Origin: Xanthomonas euroxanthea
GTDB lineage: Bacteria > Pseudomonadota > Gammaproteobacteria > Xanthomonadales > Xanthomonadaceae
DNA length: 64,000 nt
Direction of reading: 5' to 3'
NCBI RefSeq assembly: GCF_900476395.1
Contig: NZ_UIHB01000002.1
Location: 651,126-715,125 of the forward strand
Shown: piece by piece, positions 46,510 through 55,779 of the stretch
Position numbering within the stretch: the first letter of the stretch is position 1
Layout: every line of letters starts with the position of its first letter
Position numbers and translations under genes: made by a program
Notes under the pieces: generated by a model
The model's input: the letters and a program-made list of their open reading frames with translations, nothing else
Databases searched by the model: none
What the model was told of the DNA's origin: nothing

Positions 46510-48623
46510 CTCAGATGCGCTTCGGGCTGCAGGCACGCTTTCTCTTGGTGATGGCACTGACGCTGTTGCTGGTCGGTGCCATCCTGGCGTCGCTGCTGCA
46601 GCGCCAGAGCGCGATGCAGCGCGAGGTGCGCGGGCTCAGTGCGCAGATCCTGCACGAGCTGTTCGATCGCAGCCTGCGCACGCGCGGCGAGACCCTGGCC
46701 ACCGAACTGGCGAACGGTCTGGCCAATCCGCTGTACTACTCGGACCTGGGCGCAGTGGGGGCCCTGGTGCGCAATGCCGCGCGGCAGCAGGTGGTGAGCT
46801 ACGTGCTGGTGTTCGACCGACGCGGCCGGCTGGTGCACGACGGCTCGCCCAACCTGCAGCATTACGGTCAGGCCATGACCGACCCGCTCGCATTCAAGGC
46901 GGTGACGGCGCGCGCCATGGTGTTGCAGTCCTCGCCGGAGGTGCTGGACGTGACCGTGCCGATCAAGATCGGCGACCAGCGTATCGGCGGCGTCCGGGTG
47001 GGCATGTCGCTCGAACGGGTGCGCAGGATCGAATCGGGCGCCAACCTGACCCTGGTGCAGAACCTCAACGCGATCGGCAAGCGCGATCTGGGCTGGCTGC
47101 TGGTGCTGCTGGCCGCGTTGGTCGCGCTGGGTGTGCTGTTGGCCATCTATGTGCAGCGCACCCTGGTGGCGCCGGTGCGGTTGCTGGCCGCGGCCGCGCG
47201 CCAGATCGAGCGTGGCGACTATGCGGTGCAGCTGCCGCCGCATCCGCGCAACGACGAGATCGGCGAGCTGATCTCCGCCTTCGGCCGCATGAGCGAGAGC
47301 ATCGCCCGGCACGATCGCGAGGTGCGCCACATGGCTTACACCGATGCGCTGACCGGCCTGACCAACCGGCTGGGATTTCGCGAAGGCCTGGATCATCTGC
47401 TCAACACCGCCCGCAGTACCGACAGCAAGCTGGCGCTGCTGTTTGCCGATATCGACGACTTCAAGCGCGTCAACGACACGCTGGGCCACGAGGCCGGCGA
47501 CGAGGCCTTGCTGCAGTTCGCCAGCCGGATCAGCCGCGCGGTCGGCGCATTGGGCGGCGACGATGCGATCCTGGCGCGCTTCGGTGGCGATGAGTTCGTG
47601 ATCCTGCTGCAGAACGGCGATGTCAGCCTGCTCGCCGCCCAGCTCGCCGACCGGCTGGTGCACGAGTTGAGCCGCCCCTTGAACGTGCAGGGCCGGGAGG
47701 TGTTCCTGGGCACCTCGATCGGCATCACGCTGTTCCCGGACGATGCCAGCAATGCCACTGCGTTGTTGAAGAACGGCGACATTGCGATGTATCAGGCCAA
47801 GGTCGCCGGCAAGAACTGCCATCGTTTCTACAGCCGCGCCGCCGACCATGCGGTGGAGCGGCGTGTGCACATGGAGCACGAGCTGCGCGGGGCCTGGGAT
47901 CGCGATGAGTTGCGGCTGGTCTATCAGCCGATCTACCGCACCAGCGACCGTGTGCTGGTGGGGGTGGAAGTGCTGTTGCGCTGGCAGCACCCGGCGCTGG
48001 GCACGATTGCGCCGTCCACCTTCATCGATATCGCCGAGCAGAGCGGCCTGATCGAGGTGATCGGCCCCAAGGTGCTGCGCGCGGCCTGCCTGGAAGCGGC
48101 GCAATGGCCGGTGGTGGGCGATGGCCTGTTCATCTCGGTCAACGTCTCGCCGCGTCAGCTGCGCAGTGGCGACCTGATCGACACGGTGGCCGAGTGCCTG
48201 GCCGAGTCCGGCTTGCCGGCTGCGCGGCTGCATCTGGAGCTGACCGAAACGGCGGTGATCGGCGACGAAATGATGGCCGCCAGCCTGCTCGATCAGCTGC
48301 ACCGCACCGGCGTAAAGGTCTGGCTGGATGACTTCGGTACCGGTTTCTCCGGCCTGAGCCACCTGCGCCAGGTGCCGGTGGACGGGGTCAAGATCGACAA
48401 GAGCTTCATCGCCGACCTGCAGCGCGACCCGGACGATCTGGCGCTGACCACAGCCATCATCGGCATGGCCCATTCGCTGGGCATCACGGTGGTGGCCGAG
48501 GGCATCGAGCAGGAAGCGCAGTTCAACCTGCTGCGCGAACGCGGCTGCGACCTGGGCCAGGGCTACTGGTTCAGCCGCCCGCTGAGCCCGGCCGATATGG
48601 TCAAGCTGATCGCGGCCGGCTGA
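46506..48623 (+). CDS. membrane GGDEF-EAL c-di-GMP enzyme
   Basis: 705 residues: TM1 at about 11-31, periplasmic region at about 32-195, TM2 at about 197-216, HAMP at about 217-270, GGDEF at about 280-440, EAL at about 455-700. GGDEF is intact (ARFGGDEFVIL, about 357-367), with FADIDDFKRVND before it, but the upstream RxxD inhibitory site is absent. EAL is EVL (488-490) with the remaining catalytic set present: NVSPRQ, ELTE, DDFGTGFS, KIDKSF, AEGIE and QGYWFS. It may therefore both make and degrade c-di-GMP. ATGA overlap with the PhnD-like gene resembles the Vibrio NspS-MbaA arrangement, in which a binding protein controls such an enzyme. Confidence 0.92.
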   Translation: MTQMRFGLQARFLLVMALTLLLVGAILASLLQRQSAMQREVRGLSAQILHELFDRSLRTRGETLATELANGLANPLYYSDLGAVGALVRNAARQQVVSYVLVFDRRGRLVHDGSPNLQHYGQAMTDPLAFKAVTARAMVLQSSPEVLDVTVPIKIGDQRIGGVRVGMSLERVRRIESGANLTLVQNLNAIGKRDLGWLLVLLAALVALGVLLAIYVQRTLVAPVRLLAAAARQIERGDYAVQLPPHPRNDEIGELISAFGRMSESIARHDREVRHMAYTDALTGLTNRLGFREGLDHLLNTARSTDSKLALLFADIDDFKRVNDTLGHEAGDEALLQFASRISRAVGALGGDDAILARFGGDEFVILLQNGDVSLLAAQLADRLVHELSRPLNVQGREVFLGTSIGITLFPDDASNATALLKNGDIAMYQAKVAGKNCHRFYSRAADHAVERRVHMEHELRGAWDRDELRLVYQPIYRTSDRVLVGVEVLLRWQHPALGTIAPSTFIDIAEQSGLIEVIGPKVLRAACLEAAQWPVVGDGLFISVNVSPRQLRSGDLIDTVAECLAESGLPAARLHLELTETAVIGDEMMAASLLDQLHRTGVKVWLDDFGTGFSGLSHLRQVPVDGVKIDKSFIADLQRDPDDLALTTAIIGMAHSLGITVVAEGIEQEAQFNLLRERGCDLGQGYWFSRPLSPADMVKLIAAG

Positions 48624-48628
48624 TCGGC

Positions 48629-48719
48629 GTAGGAGCGCACCTGGGCGCGACGGGCGGGGCTTTACCGGGCAGCCGAGGCTTTATCAGGAAGGCTTCGTCG
48701 CGCCCGGGTGCGCTCCTAC
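48629..48719. repeat. GTAGGAGCG palindromic repeat, third copy
   Basis: GTAGGAGCGCACCTGGGCGCGACGG at one end is mirrored by CGTCGCGCCCGGGTGCGCTCCTAC at the other, over 91 bp, with an inner GGCTTTACCGGG element as in the 43.5-kb copies. It sits between the convergent GGDEF-EAL gene and epmB and could act as a bidirectional terminator. Confidence 0.8.
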
Positions 48720-48743
48720 GGGTCCCGTGTGTGGCGCCCTTGG

Positions 48744-49772
48744 TTAGAGCGGCCGCTTGCCGGTATCGCCGGGGATTTCGCGCACCAGACGCGGCACCAG
48801 ATAGCCGGACAGGCGCGCGGCCAGCTCGGTGTGCAAGGCGCGCGCGCGGGCATCGTCCACTTCGAAATGCGCCACGCCGGCAACCCGGTCGAGCTGGTGC
48901 AGGTAATACGGCAGCACGCCGGCGGCAAAGCTGCGTTCGCTCAGTGCCGCCAGTGCGTCCACGCTGTCGTTGACGCCGCGCAGCAGCACGGCCTGATTGA
49001 GCAGCTGCGCACCGGCCTCGCGCAGGGCGCGCATGGCGGCGTCCACCGCGCTGTCGAATTCGTTGGCATGGTTGGCATGGACCACGAAGGCCACCGGCCA
49101 CGGCAGGCTGCGCAGCCAGGCCAGCAGCGGCGCATCGACGCGCTCGGGCAGCACGATCGGCAGCCGGCTGTGGATGCGCAGGCGTTTGACATGCCCGATG
49201 GCGGCCAGCGCATCGGTGAGTTCGGCCAGCTTGCCGGTGGCCAGCGACAGCGGGTCGCCGCCGGACAGCAGCACTTCGTCGATGCCGGGGTCGGCCGCGA
49301 TCGCGGCGACCGCGTCGCGCCACCCGTCGCGCGCGGCGGTTTCCTCGGCATACGGGAAGTGGCGGCGGAAGCAGTAGCGGCAGTGCACCGCGCAGCTGCC
49401 GGTGGCGATCAGCAGGGCGCGTCCGCGGTATTTCTGGATCACGCCGTCCGCGATCTTGGCGGCACCATCGCCGACCGCATCCAGGCCAAAGCCCGGCACC
49501 AGCCGCATTTCAGCGTCCAGCGGCAGCACCTGGCGCAGCAGCGGGTCGTGCCGGTCGCCACGGCGCATGCGCGCCACGAATGCCTGCGGCACCCGCAGCG
49601 GGAACTGGGCGGCGGCTGCGTCGCTGATCCCGGCGGCCTGCGCGTCCAGGCCCAGCAGCGCCAGCAGCGCGCGCGGGTCGCGCACGGCGTCGCGCCACTG
49701 CTGCTGCCAGCGCGGCGGCTGCAGGGTGGGAGGCGGAGATGGCTGCAAGGCGAGGGGGGCTGCGGGTATCAT
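48744..49772 (-). CDS. epmB: EF-P lysine 2,3-aminomutase-like protein EpmB
   Basis: Radical-SAM enzyme that converts alpha-lysine to beta-lysine for modification of elongation factor P, 342 residues. The cluster motif is [15 protein letters not shown]. The [18 protein letters not shown] and [15 protein letters not shown] segments fit the lysine-2,3-aminomutase family, and the lack of the clostridial C-terminal extension points to EpmB. It lies divergently next to efp, its expected substrate gene; epmA is not in the window. Confidence 0.93.
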
Positions 49773-49787
49773 ATGCGGTCACAAAAC

Positions 49788-49852
49788 CAATGCCCGCCGG
49801 TTGCGGCGGGCGCCCCATTCTAATCCGACCTGCCACGGCCTGTGGCAGGTCG
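49788..49852. other. two hairpins in the epmB-efp intergenic region
   Basis: GCCCGCCGG...GGCGGGC (about 49790-49812) and ACCTGCCACGGCCTGTGGCAGGT (about 49829-49851) lie back to back before efp. The second ends about 25 bp upstream of the efp start, inside its likely leader. They might be leader structures or promoter-associated dyads; no U-run supports termination. Confidence 0.4.
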
Positions 49853-49875
49853 TGGTCTTATCGAGGAGCTGCACC

Positions 49876-50442
49876 ATGGCCACTGTTGGCATGAACGACG
49901 TCAAGAACGGCATGAAGATCCTGGTCAACAACGAGCCGGCGGTCATCACCGAGACCGAATACGTCAAGCCGGGCAAGGGCCAGGCCTTCACCCGCATGAA
50001 GTACCGCTTCATCAAGTCCGGGCGCGTGGTCGAAATGACCATGAAGGCGACCGACGACGTGGAAGTGGCCGACGTGGTCGATACCGACATGCGTTACCTG
50101 TACAGCGATGGCGAGTACTGGCACTTCATGGACCCGGAAACCTTCGAGCAGGTGCAGACCGACAAGGCCGGCATGGGCGGCGCCGACAAGTGGCTCAAGG
50201 GCGAGGAAGACTGCATCGTGACCTTGTGGAACGGCACCCCGATCTGGGTGCAGCCGCCGAACTTCGTCGAGCTCAAGATTACCGAGACCGACCCGGGCGT
50301 GCGCGGCGACACCTCTGGCGGCGGCGGCAAGCCGGCCACGCTGGAAACCGGCGCAGTGGTACGCGTGCCGTTGTTCGTCAACCAGGACGAGATCATCAAG
50401 GTCGACACCCGTTCGGGCGAATATTCGGCGCGCGTCAAGTAA
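49876..50442 (+). CDS. efp: elongation factor P
   Basis: 188-residue translation factor that relieves ribosome stalling at polyproline. The modified loop reads KPGKGQAF, with Lys at position 34, the residue beta-lysylated by EpmA/EpmB. Three beta-barrel domains are of normal length, with the C-terminal [22 protein letters not shown] block. GAGGAG lies about 9 nt before the ATG. It is divergent from epmB. Confidence 0.97.
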
Positions 50443-50446
50443 GACG

Positions 50447-51295
50447 ATGCGTCCGGGACACTGGCCTGAGCTAGCGGTATGCGGTGCCAGTGTCGGGTTG
50501 GGGCTGTGGGCTGCGCTGCTTGGGTGCCCGGCGTTGGCGCAATCGGCGGCCGCAACCTGCGACGCCGGTGACGTGGCTGCCGTTGCGGCCATTGCAACGT
50601 CCGGCGTCGTGAGCGGCGCTGCCGCCACGCTGCCGGTCGACCGTCTGGTGGCCCAGGCCTGCAAGCGGTGGCCGAACGACCCGACGATCCGGCTGGCGGC
50701 ACTCGCATTTGCTGGCGACACGGAGGCCGTGCCTGGCGAGCGCGACCTTGAGTTGCGCGTGGCCATGCTCGATGCCGCCAGCGGCAAGGTGCTGGCGTTC
50801 TACGCGCAGGCAATGGGCGAGGACGCCGCCTTCGAACTCGCTGCCGACAGCCTGCGCCTGGATACCGCGCGTTACGACCTGGCCAAGGGCGTGCGCGCGA
50901 TCGGCGTGGTGGTGCGGAGTGCTGCGCGCGGGCCCAGCTGCCCGGATTTTTACAGCAATCAGGCGTTGACCCTGCTGGTGCGCGAGGGGCGCAGCCTGCG
51001 CCCGGTGCTGCAGCGCGATCTCTATGCATGGCGACGTGTGAGAGGCGAGCCGTGCAGTCTGGGGAAGGGCGATGTGATCACCGACGTCGCCAATCTGAGC
51101 GTGAGCATGGCGCCGCAGGGACATGCCGGCTATGCGGACATCGTGCTGACAGCCAACGTGTCTACCGTGGAGAGCGCCGCTGGCAGCGACACCGATACCG
51201 AACGCACCCGTCGCGTGCGCCAGGTGCTGCACTACAACGGCCAGCGCTATGTGCCTGTGGCCGATGGCGATTCCCGCTGGCCGTTCGATAACTAA
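50447..51295 (+). CDS. secreted hypothetical protein
   Basis: 282 residues starting only 4 bp after the efp stop. An N-terminal signal peptide (ASVGLGLWAALLGCPALA, cleavage after ALA) suggests export. Three further cysteines (near SCPD, EPCSLG and the early TCDAG) could form disulfides in the periplasm. The middle resembles a helical Ala-rich repeat; the C-terminal 90 residues look beta-rich. I do not recognise a family. Confidence 0.75.
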   Translation: MRPGHWPELAVCGASVGLGLWAALLGCPALAQSAAATCDAGDVAAVAAIATSGVVSGAAATLPVDRLVAQACKRWPNDPTIRLAALAFAGDTEAVPGERDLELRVAMLDAASGKVLAFYAQAMGEDAAFELAADSLRLDTARYDLAKGVRAIGVVVRSAARGPSCPDFYSNQALTLLVREGRSLRPVLQRDLYAWRRVRGEPCSLGKGDVITDVANLSVSMAPQGHAGYADIVLTANVSTVESAAGSDTDTERTRRVRQVLHYNGQRYVPVADGDSRWPFDN

Positions 51296-51313
51296 CCTTT
51301 TATGGATCCGCTC

Positions 51314-52651
51314 ATGACCAATGCCCCTCCCGAAGTGTGCGACCTGTTGATCGAAGCCGGTTACGTGGTGCCGATCGAGCCGCATGCGGTGGTGCTCGAC
51401 GATCACGCGGTGGCGGTGCACAACGGCGTCATCGTGGCGATCCTGCCGACCGCCGAGGCGCGCCTGCGATTTGCGCCGACCCGGACCGTCTCGCGTCCGG
51501 AGGCAGCCTTGATCCCGGGCCTGGTCAACGCGCATACCCACAACCCGATGACGCTGCTGCGCGGCGTGGCCGACGATCTGCCGCTGATGGTGTGGCTGCA
51601 GCAACACATCTGGCCGGTGGAGGCGGCGGTGATCGGGCCGGAATTCGTGGCTGACGGCACCACGCTGGCGATCGCCGAAATGCTGCGTGGCGGGACCACC
51701 TGCGTCAACGAGAACTACTTCTTCGCCGATGTGCAGGCGGCCGTCTACAAGCAGCACGGCTTCCGCGCGCTGGTCGGCGCGGTGATCATCGATTTCCCCA
51801 CCGCCTGGGCATCGTCGGACGACGAATACTTCGCACGGGCCGGCGAGCTGCACGACCAGTGGCGCGACGATCCGCTGATCAGCACCGCGTTCGCGCCGCA
51901 TGCGCCGTACACGGTCAACGACGCCAACTTCGAACGCGTGCGCATGCTGGCCGACCAGCTGGATCTGCCGGTGCATCTGCATACGCACGAAACCGCGCAG
52001 GAAGTGGCCGATTCGGTTGCCCAGTACGGGCAGCGCCCGCTGGCGCGGCTGGACCGCCTGGGGCTGGTCAACGACCGCCTGATCGCCGTCCACATGACCC
52101 AGCTCACCGACGCGGAAATCCATCTGTGCGCCGAGCGCGGTGTCAGCGTGGTGCACTGCCCGGAGTCCAACCTCAAGCTTGCCTCGGGCTTTTGCCCGGC
52201 CTGCGCGCTGCAACGTGCCGGCGTGAATCTGGCCATCGGCACCGACGGCTGCGCCAGCAACAACGACCTGGACATGTTCAGCGAGAACCGTACCGCAGCG
52301 ATCCTGGCCAAGGCAGTGGCCAACGATGCGACCGCATTGGATGCGGCCACTACGCTGCGCGCGGCCACGCTGGGCGGCGCGCGTGCGTTGGGCTTCGGCG
52401 ACAGGATCGGCTCGATCGAAATCGGCAAGCAGGCCGATCTGGTCTGCGTCGACTTGTCTGCACTGGAGACCCAGCCGCTGCATCATGTGCTGTCGCAACT
52501 GATCTACGCCGCCGGCCGTCATCAGGTCACCGATGTGTGGATCGCCGGCAAGCCCAAGCTGGTGCAGCGCGAGCTCATCGACATGGATACCGCTGCCCTG
52601 GTCGCCAATGCGCGGCAGTGGCGCGAGCGCATCCGCACCGTCCGCGCCTGA
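51314..52651 (+). CDS. mtaD: 5-methylthioadenosine/S-adenosylhomocysteine deaminase-like amidohydrolase
   Basis: TRZ/ATZ-family metal-dependent hydrolase, 445 residues. The metal-binding set is visible: [17 protein letters not shown] (HxH), [20 protein letters not shown] and [15 protein letters not shown], with the C-terminal [16 protein letters not shown]. The family converts MTA or SAH to inosyl derivatives; guanine-type substrates cannot be excluded. The ATG at 51314 ([10 protein letters not shown]) is preferred to the one at 51302. It sits upstream of ubiG, a SAM-dependent enzyme that makes SAH, which fits an SAH-disposal role. Confidence 0.88.
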   Translation: MTNAPPEVCDLLIEAGYVVPIEPHAVVLDDHAVAVHNGVIVAILPTAEARLRFAPTRTVSRPEAALIPGLVNAHTHNPMTLLRGVADDLPLMVWLQQHIWPVEAAVIGPEFVADGTTLAIAEMLRGGTTCVNENYFFADVQAAVYKQHGFRALVGAVIIDFPTAWASSDDEYFARAGELHDQWRDDPLISTAFAPHAPYTVNDANFERVRMLADQLDLPVHLHTHETAQEVADSVAQYGQRPLARLDRLGLVNDRLIAVHMTQLTDAEIHLCAERGVSVVHCPESNLKLASGFCPACALQRAGVNLAIGTDGCASNNDLDMFSENRTAAILAKAVANDATALDAATTLRAATLGGARALGFGDRIGSIEIGKQADLVCVDLSALETQPLHHVLSQLIYAAGRHQVTDVWIAGKPKLVQRELIDMDTAALVANARQWRERIRTVRA

Positions 52652-52680
52652 GCGCGCGTCATCCCATCACGGAGCTCCGC

Positions 52681-53400
52681 ATGAATCCGAATACCCAATC
52701 CACGTCCAGCAACTTCCATCAGAGCGAACTGGACAAGTTCGCAGCATTGGCCAACCGCTGGTGGGATGCCGACGGCCCGCAGAAGCCGCTGCATGCGCTC
52801 AATCCGGTGCGTCTGGACTATGTGTCCGCACGGCTGGGCCTGGCCGGTGCGCGCGTGCTCGATGTCGGCTGCGGCGGCGGCCTGCTCAGCGAGTCTATGG
52901 CGCGCCTGGGCGCCCAGGTCACGGCGATCGATCTGGCGCCGGAGCTGGTCAAGGTGGCACGCCTGCACAGCCTGGAATCGGGCGTGCAGGTGGATTACCG
53001 CGTGCAGTCGGTAGAAGACCTGGCCGCCGAACAGCCGGGCAGTTTCGATGCGGTGACCTGCATGGAGATGCTCGAGCACGTGCCGGACCCGACCGCGATC
53101 ATCCGCGCCTGCGCCAGCCTGCTCAAGCCCGGCGGCAAGCTGTTCCTGTCCACGCTCAATCGCACCCCGGCCGCGTTCGCGCTGGCGGTGGTCGGCGCCG
53201 AATACATCGCGCGGCTGCTGCCCAGGGGCACGCATCACTACAAGGATTTCATCAAGCCGGCAGAACTTGCGGCCTGGTTGCGCAGCGCCGAGCTGCAGCT
53301 GGCAGACGTCAGCGGCATGCTGTACGAGCCGTGGCGCAATCGCGCGCGCCTGTCGTCGCGCACCGAGGTCAATTACCTGGCCTATGCGGTGAAGCCGTGA
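52681..53400 (+). CDS. ubiG: ubiquinone biosynthesis O-methyltransferase
   Basis: SAM-dependent O-methyltransferase for both methylations of the ubiquinone ring, 239 residues. The start [18 protein letters not shown], motif [40 protein letters not shown] and [14 protein letters not shown] are diagnostic. GGAG lies 6 nt upstream of the ATG. Confidence 0.96.
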   Translation: MNPNTQSTSSNFHQSELDKFAALANRWWDADGPQKPLHALNPVRLDYVSARLGLAGARVLDVGCGGGLLSESMARLGAQVTAIDLAPELVKVARLHSLESGVQVDYRVQSVEDLAAEQPGSFDAVTCMEMLEHVPDPTAIIRACASLLKPGGKLFLSTLNRTPAAFALAVVGAEYIARLLPRGTHHYKDFIKPAELAAWLRSAELQLADVSGMLYEPWRNRARLSSRTEVNYLAYAVKP

Positions 53401-53401
53401 C

Positions 53402-53445
53402 GAGCGGGAATTGGACAGTGGAGATTCGGGATTCGCAACGGCACG
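53402..53445. repeat. degenerate copy of the GGGAATCGGG-type repeat
   Basis: GAGCGGGAATTGGACAGTGG...GATTCGGGATTCGCAACGGC follows the ubiG stop and matches the 39.5-kb element (GCGGGAATCGGG...GGGAATCGCAACGGC) with several changes and no full mirrored arm. Confidence 0.6.
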
Positions 53446-53515
53446 TGCGTGTTTGATGTCGGCCGAATCGCAAGTTACCGATGACCGTAGGCAAGCGCAG
53501 AGCGGCGGGGCGGCG

Positions 53516-54181
53516 ATGAGGTTTCCGCGTGCGGTGTTGTTCGATCTGGATGGCACCTTGCTGGATAGTGCGCCGGACATGCTGGCGACCGTCAATGCGA
53601 TGCTGGAGGAACGTGGGCGCGCGCCGATGGCGTTGGCGCAGTTGCGTCCGGTGGTGTCCAAGGGCGCGCGCGCGATGCTGGCAGCGGCGTTTGCCGAACG
53701 CGATGCGGTCGAGCGCGATGCGCTGGTACCGGAATTCCTGCGTCGTTACGAAGGCTTGATCGGCACGCGGTCGCAGCTGTTCGACGGTGTCGACGAACTG
53801 CTGCTGCGGCTGGAGCGCGCCGGTTGCATCTGGGGCGTGGTGACCAACAAGCCCGAATATCTGGCCCGGCTGATCCTGCCGCAGCTGGGGTGGGAGCGGC
53901 GCTGCGCGGTGCTGATCGGCGGCGATACGCTGGCCGAGCGCAAGCCGCACCCGTTGCCCTTGCTGACAGCGGCCGAGCGCATCGGCGTTGCGCCGGCGCA
54001 GTGCGTCTACGTCGGCGACGACGAGCGCGACATTCTCGCCGCGCGCGCGGCGGCGATGCCGTCGGTGGCGGTGTTGTGGGGCTATCGGCTGCACGACGAC
54101 GAGCCATCGCGCTGGCAGGCCGACGTGCTCGTGGCGCAGCCGCAGGCACTGTGGGACGCCGTGGCGTGGCCGCAGATCTGA
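53516..54181 (+). CDS. gph: HAD-family phosphoglycolate phosphatase
   Basis: 221-residue HAD hydrolase: VLFDLDGTLLDS (nucleophile Asp), VTNKPEYLARLIL (motif II Thr), AERKPHPLPLL (Lys) and VYVGDDERDILAA (acidic pair). The helical cap matches the Gph type. Gph removes 2-phosphoglycolate from DNA repair; the position directly after ubiG is conserved in many gammaproteobacteria. Confidence 0.92.
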   Translation: MRFPRAVLFDLDGTLLDSAPDMLATVNAMLEERGRAPMALAQLRPVVSKGARAMLAAAFAERDAVERDALVPEFLRRYEGLIGTRSQLFDGVDELLLRLERAGCIWGVVTNKPEYLARLILPQLGWERRCAVLIGGDTLAERKPHPLPLLTAAERIGVAPAQCVYVGDDERDILAARAAAMPSVAVLWGYRLHDDEPSRWQADVLVAQPQALWDAVAWPQI

Positions 54182-54209
54182 TCTTCTTTCGTTTTCTTCT
54201 GGACCCGCC

Positions 54210-54899
54210 ATGAGCCAATCCAGCGCTCTCGACAGTTTTCTCGACAAGTGGCGCACCCGCTGGCCGGAGTGGTCGGTTGCCGAGCCATTCATTCCCGAGC
54301 CGCAGCGACGCCTCACGGCGGCCTGGTTTGCGCTGCTGCAGGAATGGGAAGACATCATGAACATCGCCGGCGACCCGTTGCCGGCCGACGCCAAGCTGGC
54401 ATGGTGGCAGCAGGAGCTGCGCGATTGGTCGCAGCAGCGCTCGCGCCATCCGCTCGGGCGTGTGCTGGAGCCGGTGCCTGCGCCATGGGCGCAACTGGCC
54501 GACACCCTGCCGGCCATGCAGGACGCGCGTGCGCAGCCGCAATCGCTGCAGCAGGCGTTGGCGAGATTGCGGGCCTTCGCCGACGCCGTGGTCGCCGTGG
54601 AAGCCGCGCTATTTGCGCGCACCCAGCCTGGCGATGCCGCTGCGGTGGCGCTGCAATGGCTGGACGCACGCCAGCGGGTGGCCGGCGACAGCGCCGCACC
54701 CGGTGACATGACGCTCGCCGCATGGCGCACGCAGTTGCTGCGCGCCTGGCCGCGCAAAGCGGCGTTGGCGCGCCCGCATCGGGTATGGTCGCGGCTGGCC
54801 CGCTTGCGCCTGCAGCGCGAGCTTGCCGGCAAGGCCGCGTATCCACCGCCGGTGCAGCAGCTGTGGCATAGCTGGCGTGCTGCCAGCGGCGCGGACTGA
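54210..54899 (+). CDS. squalene/phytoene-synthase-like protein without active-site motifs
   Basis: 229 residues. The segment KLAWWQQELRDWSQQRSRHPLGRVL resembles the substrate-proximal helix of squalene/phytoene synthases (LxWWRxxL...HPLxxAL); only 20 residues at a time are directly comparable. The DxxxD prenyl-diphosphate motifs are not visible, so catalysis is doubtful; eukaryotic NDUFAF6-like assembly factors are another example of such non-catalytic relatives. It follows gph by 28 bp and may be co-transcribed. Assignment is tentative. Confidence 0.7.
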   Translation: MSQSSALDSFLDKWRTRWPEWSVAEPFIPEPQRRLTAAWFALLQEWEDIMNIAGDPLPADAKLAWWQQELRDWSQQRSRHPLGRVLEPVPAPWAQLADTLPAMQDARAQPQSLQQALARLRAFADAVVAVEAALFARTQPGDAAAVALQWLDARQRVAGDSAAPGDMTLAAWRTQLLRAWPRKAALARPHRVWSRLARLRLQRELAGKAAYPPPVQQLWHSWRAASGAD

Positions 54900-55057
54900 G
54901 CGCGCGGATCTGCGGTTCCGTCGGAGCACGACCAACGACGTGGCGAAGGTGCCGCAATCGCAGGAAAGACAACGCCTGTCGGCGTACCGCATCACACGGC
55001 TTGCCGACAGGCGGGGGTGGCAACGTCTACGCGTTGCGATCCGGCGACGCGGATGAC

Positions 55058-55316
55058 CTAGTGTGGCAGCCGTCGGTCCGCGCTGCCGGCACCGCTATTG
55101 CCGTATTCGTAGCAACGGTTGGCCGAATTGACACAGGTGCTGCTGCAGTACGGGCGGCTGACGGTGGATGCATTGCATGGTGCGGTCTTGCGGATGTGGC
55201 TGCCCAGGCTGTAATTGCGCACCGTGACCTGGCCATTGGGCGAGCTACGGTTGACGTAGGCGGACAGGCTGCTGCCGATGCCCTCGTGCCAGGCGCGCCC
55301 AGGTCGGCGCGATACA
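55058..55316 (-). pseudogene. headless 3' fragment of a Cys-rich protein gene
   Basis: On the minus strand an open frame with good codon character encodes ...WHEGIGSSLSAYVNRSS..., then SLGSHIRKTAPCNAST, RPYCSSTCVNSANRCYE and a stop at 55058. It contains four closely spaced cysteines but no start codon: the frame hits a stop exactly where AT-rich DNA begins (about 55310). This looks like the tail of an exported disulfide-containing protein cut off by the incoming segment. Family not recognised. Confidence 0.5.
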
Positions 55317-55325
55317 TTTATTTAT

Positions 55326-55715
55326 ATGAAGGTGAAAATGCATTTTTTAACTGAAACACCATTTATCGTCGGCATTTTAATGACTGCCATTGGTTTGTTC
55401 GTGATGTTTTCAATCTTCAAGCCTGATAAAAACGAGTTGGTGAATATAAGAAACTGGAAGACCAAGGGGGAATGGCATGGTGAACTAACGACTACCGAGC
55501 CTAAGAGCTGGTCGCCAACAGATACCAAGCATGGTGATGAATTCTTCTATGATTTCAAGGTATCACTTAATATTGCTGGAGAACGGAATCTACATACTGC
55601 GAAAGGGTTGGTAAGGCCAAATGACATTCATAAATTAAAGAAAGGCATTAAAGTCATTGTTAAATATAGTGAGGATAGGCCGCCAAAAGTCGCTGTAATT
55701 GATGTTTTGTATTAG
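55326..55715 (+). CDS. AT-rich small membrane protein (foreign composition)
   Basis: 129 residues from the ATG at 55326 (a second ATG at 55338 also fits). One N-terminal membrane helix (IVGILMTAIGLFVMFSIF) precedes a beta-rich domain with FFYDFKVSLNIAGERN and KLKKGIKVIVKYSEDRPP, a pattern like DUF3592-type proteins. Base composition and codon use (AAA, ATT, TTA, AAT) are strongly AT-rich compared with every neighbour, a sign of recent horizontal transfer. Function unknown. Confidence 0.75.
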   Translation: MKVKMHFLTETPFIVGILMTAIGLFVMFSIFKPDKNELVNIRNWKTKGEWHGELTTTEPKSWSPTDTKHGDEFFYDFKVSLNIAGERNLHTAKGLVRPNDIHKLKKGIKVIVKYSEDRPPKVAVIDVLY

Positions 55716-55779
55716 TCCTTGCGGCGAGGAAAGGACACAAAAAAAGGCCTTGAGGCGCTATCCGCCGATCTGCGCTGTC

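Noticed and set aside
55027..55317. Minus-strand 96-codon frame overlapping the Cys-rich fragment
   Set aside because: Ala/Pro/Thr/Arg-rich out-of-frame reading; the other minus-strand frame has the protein-like sequence.
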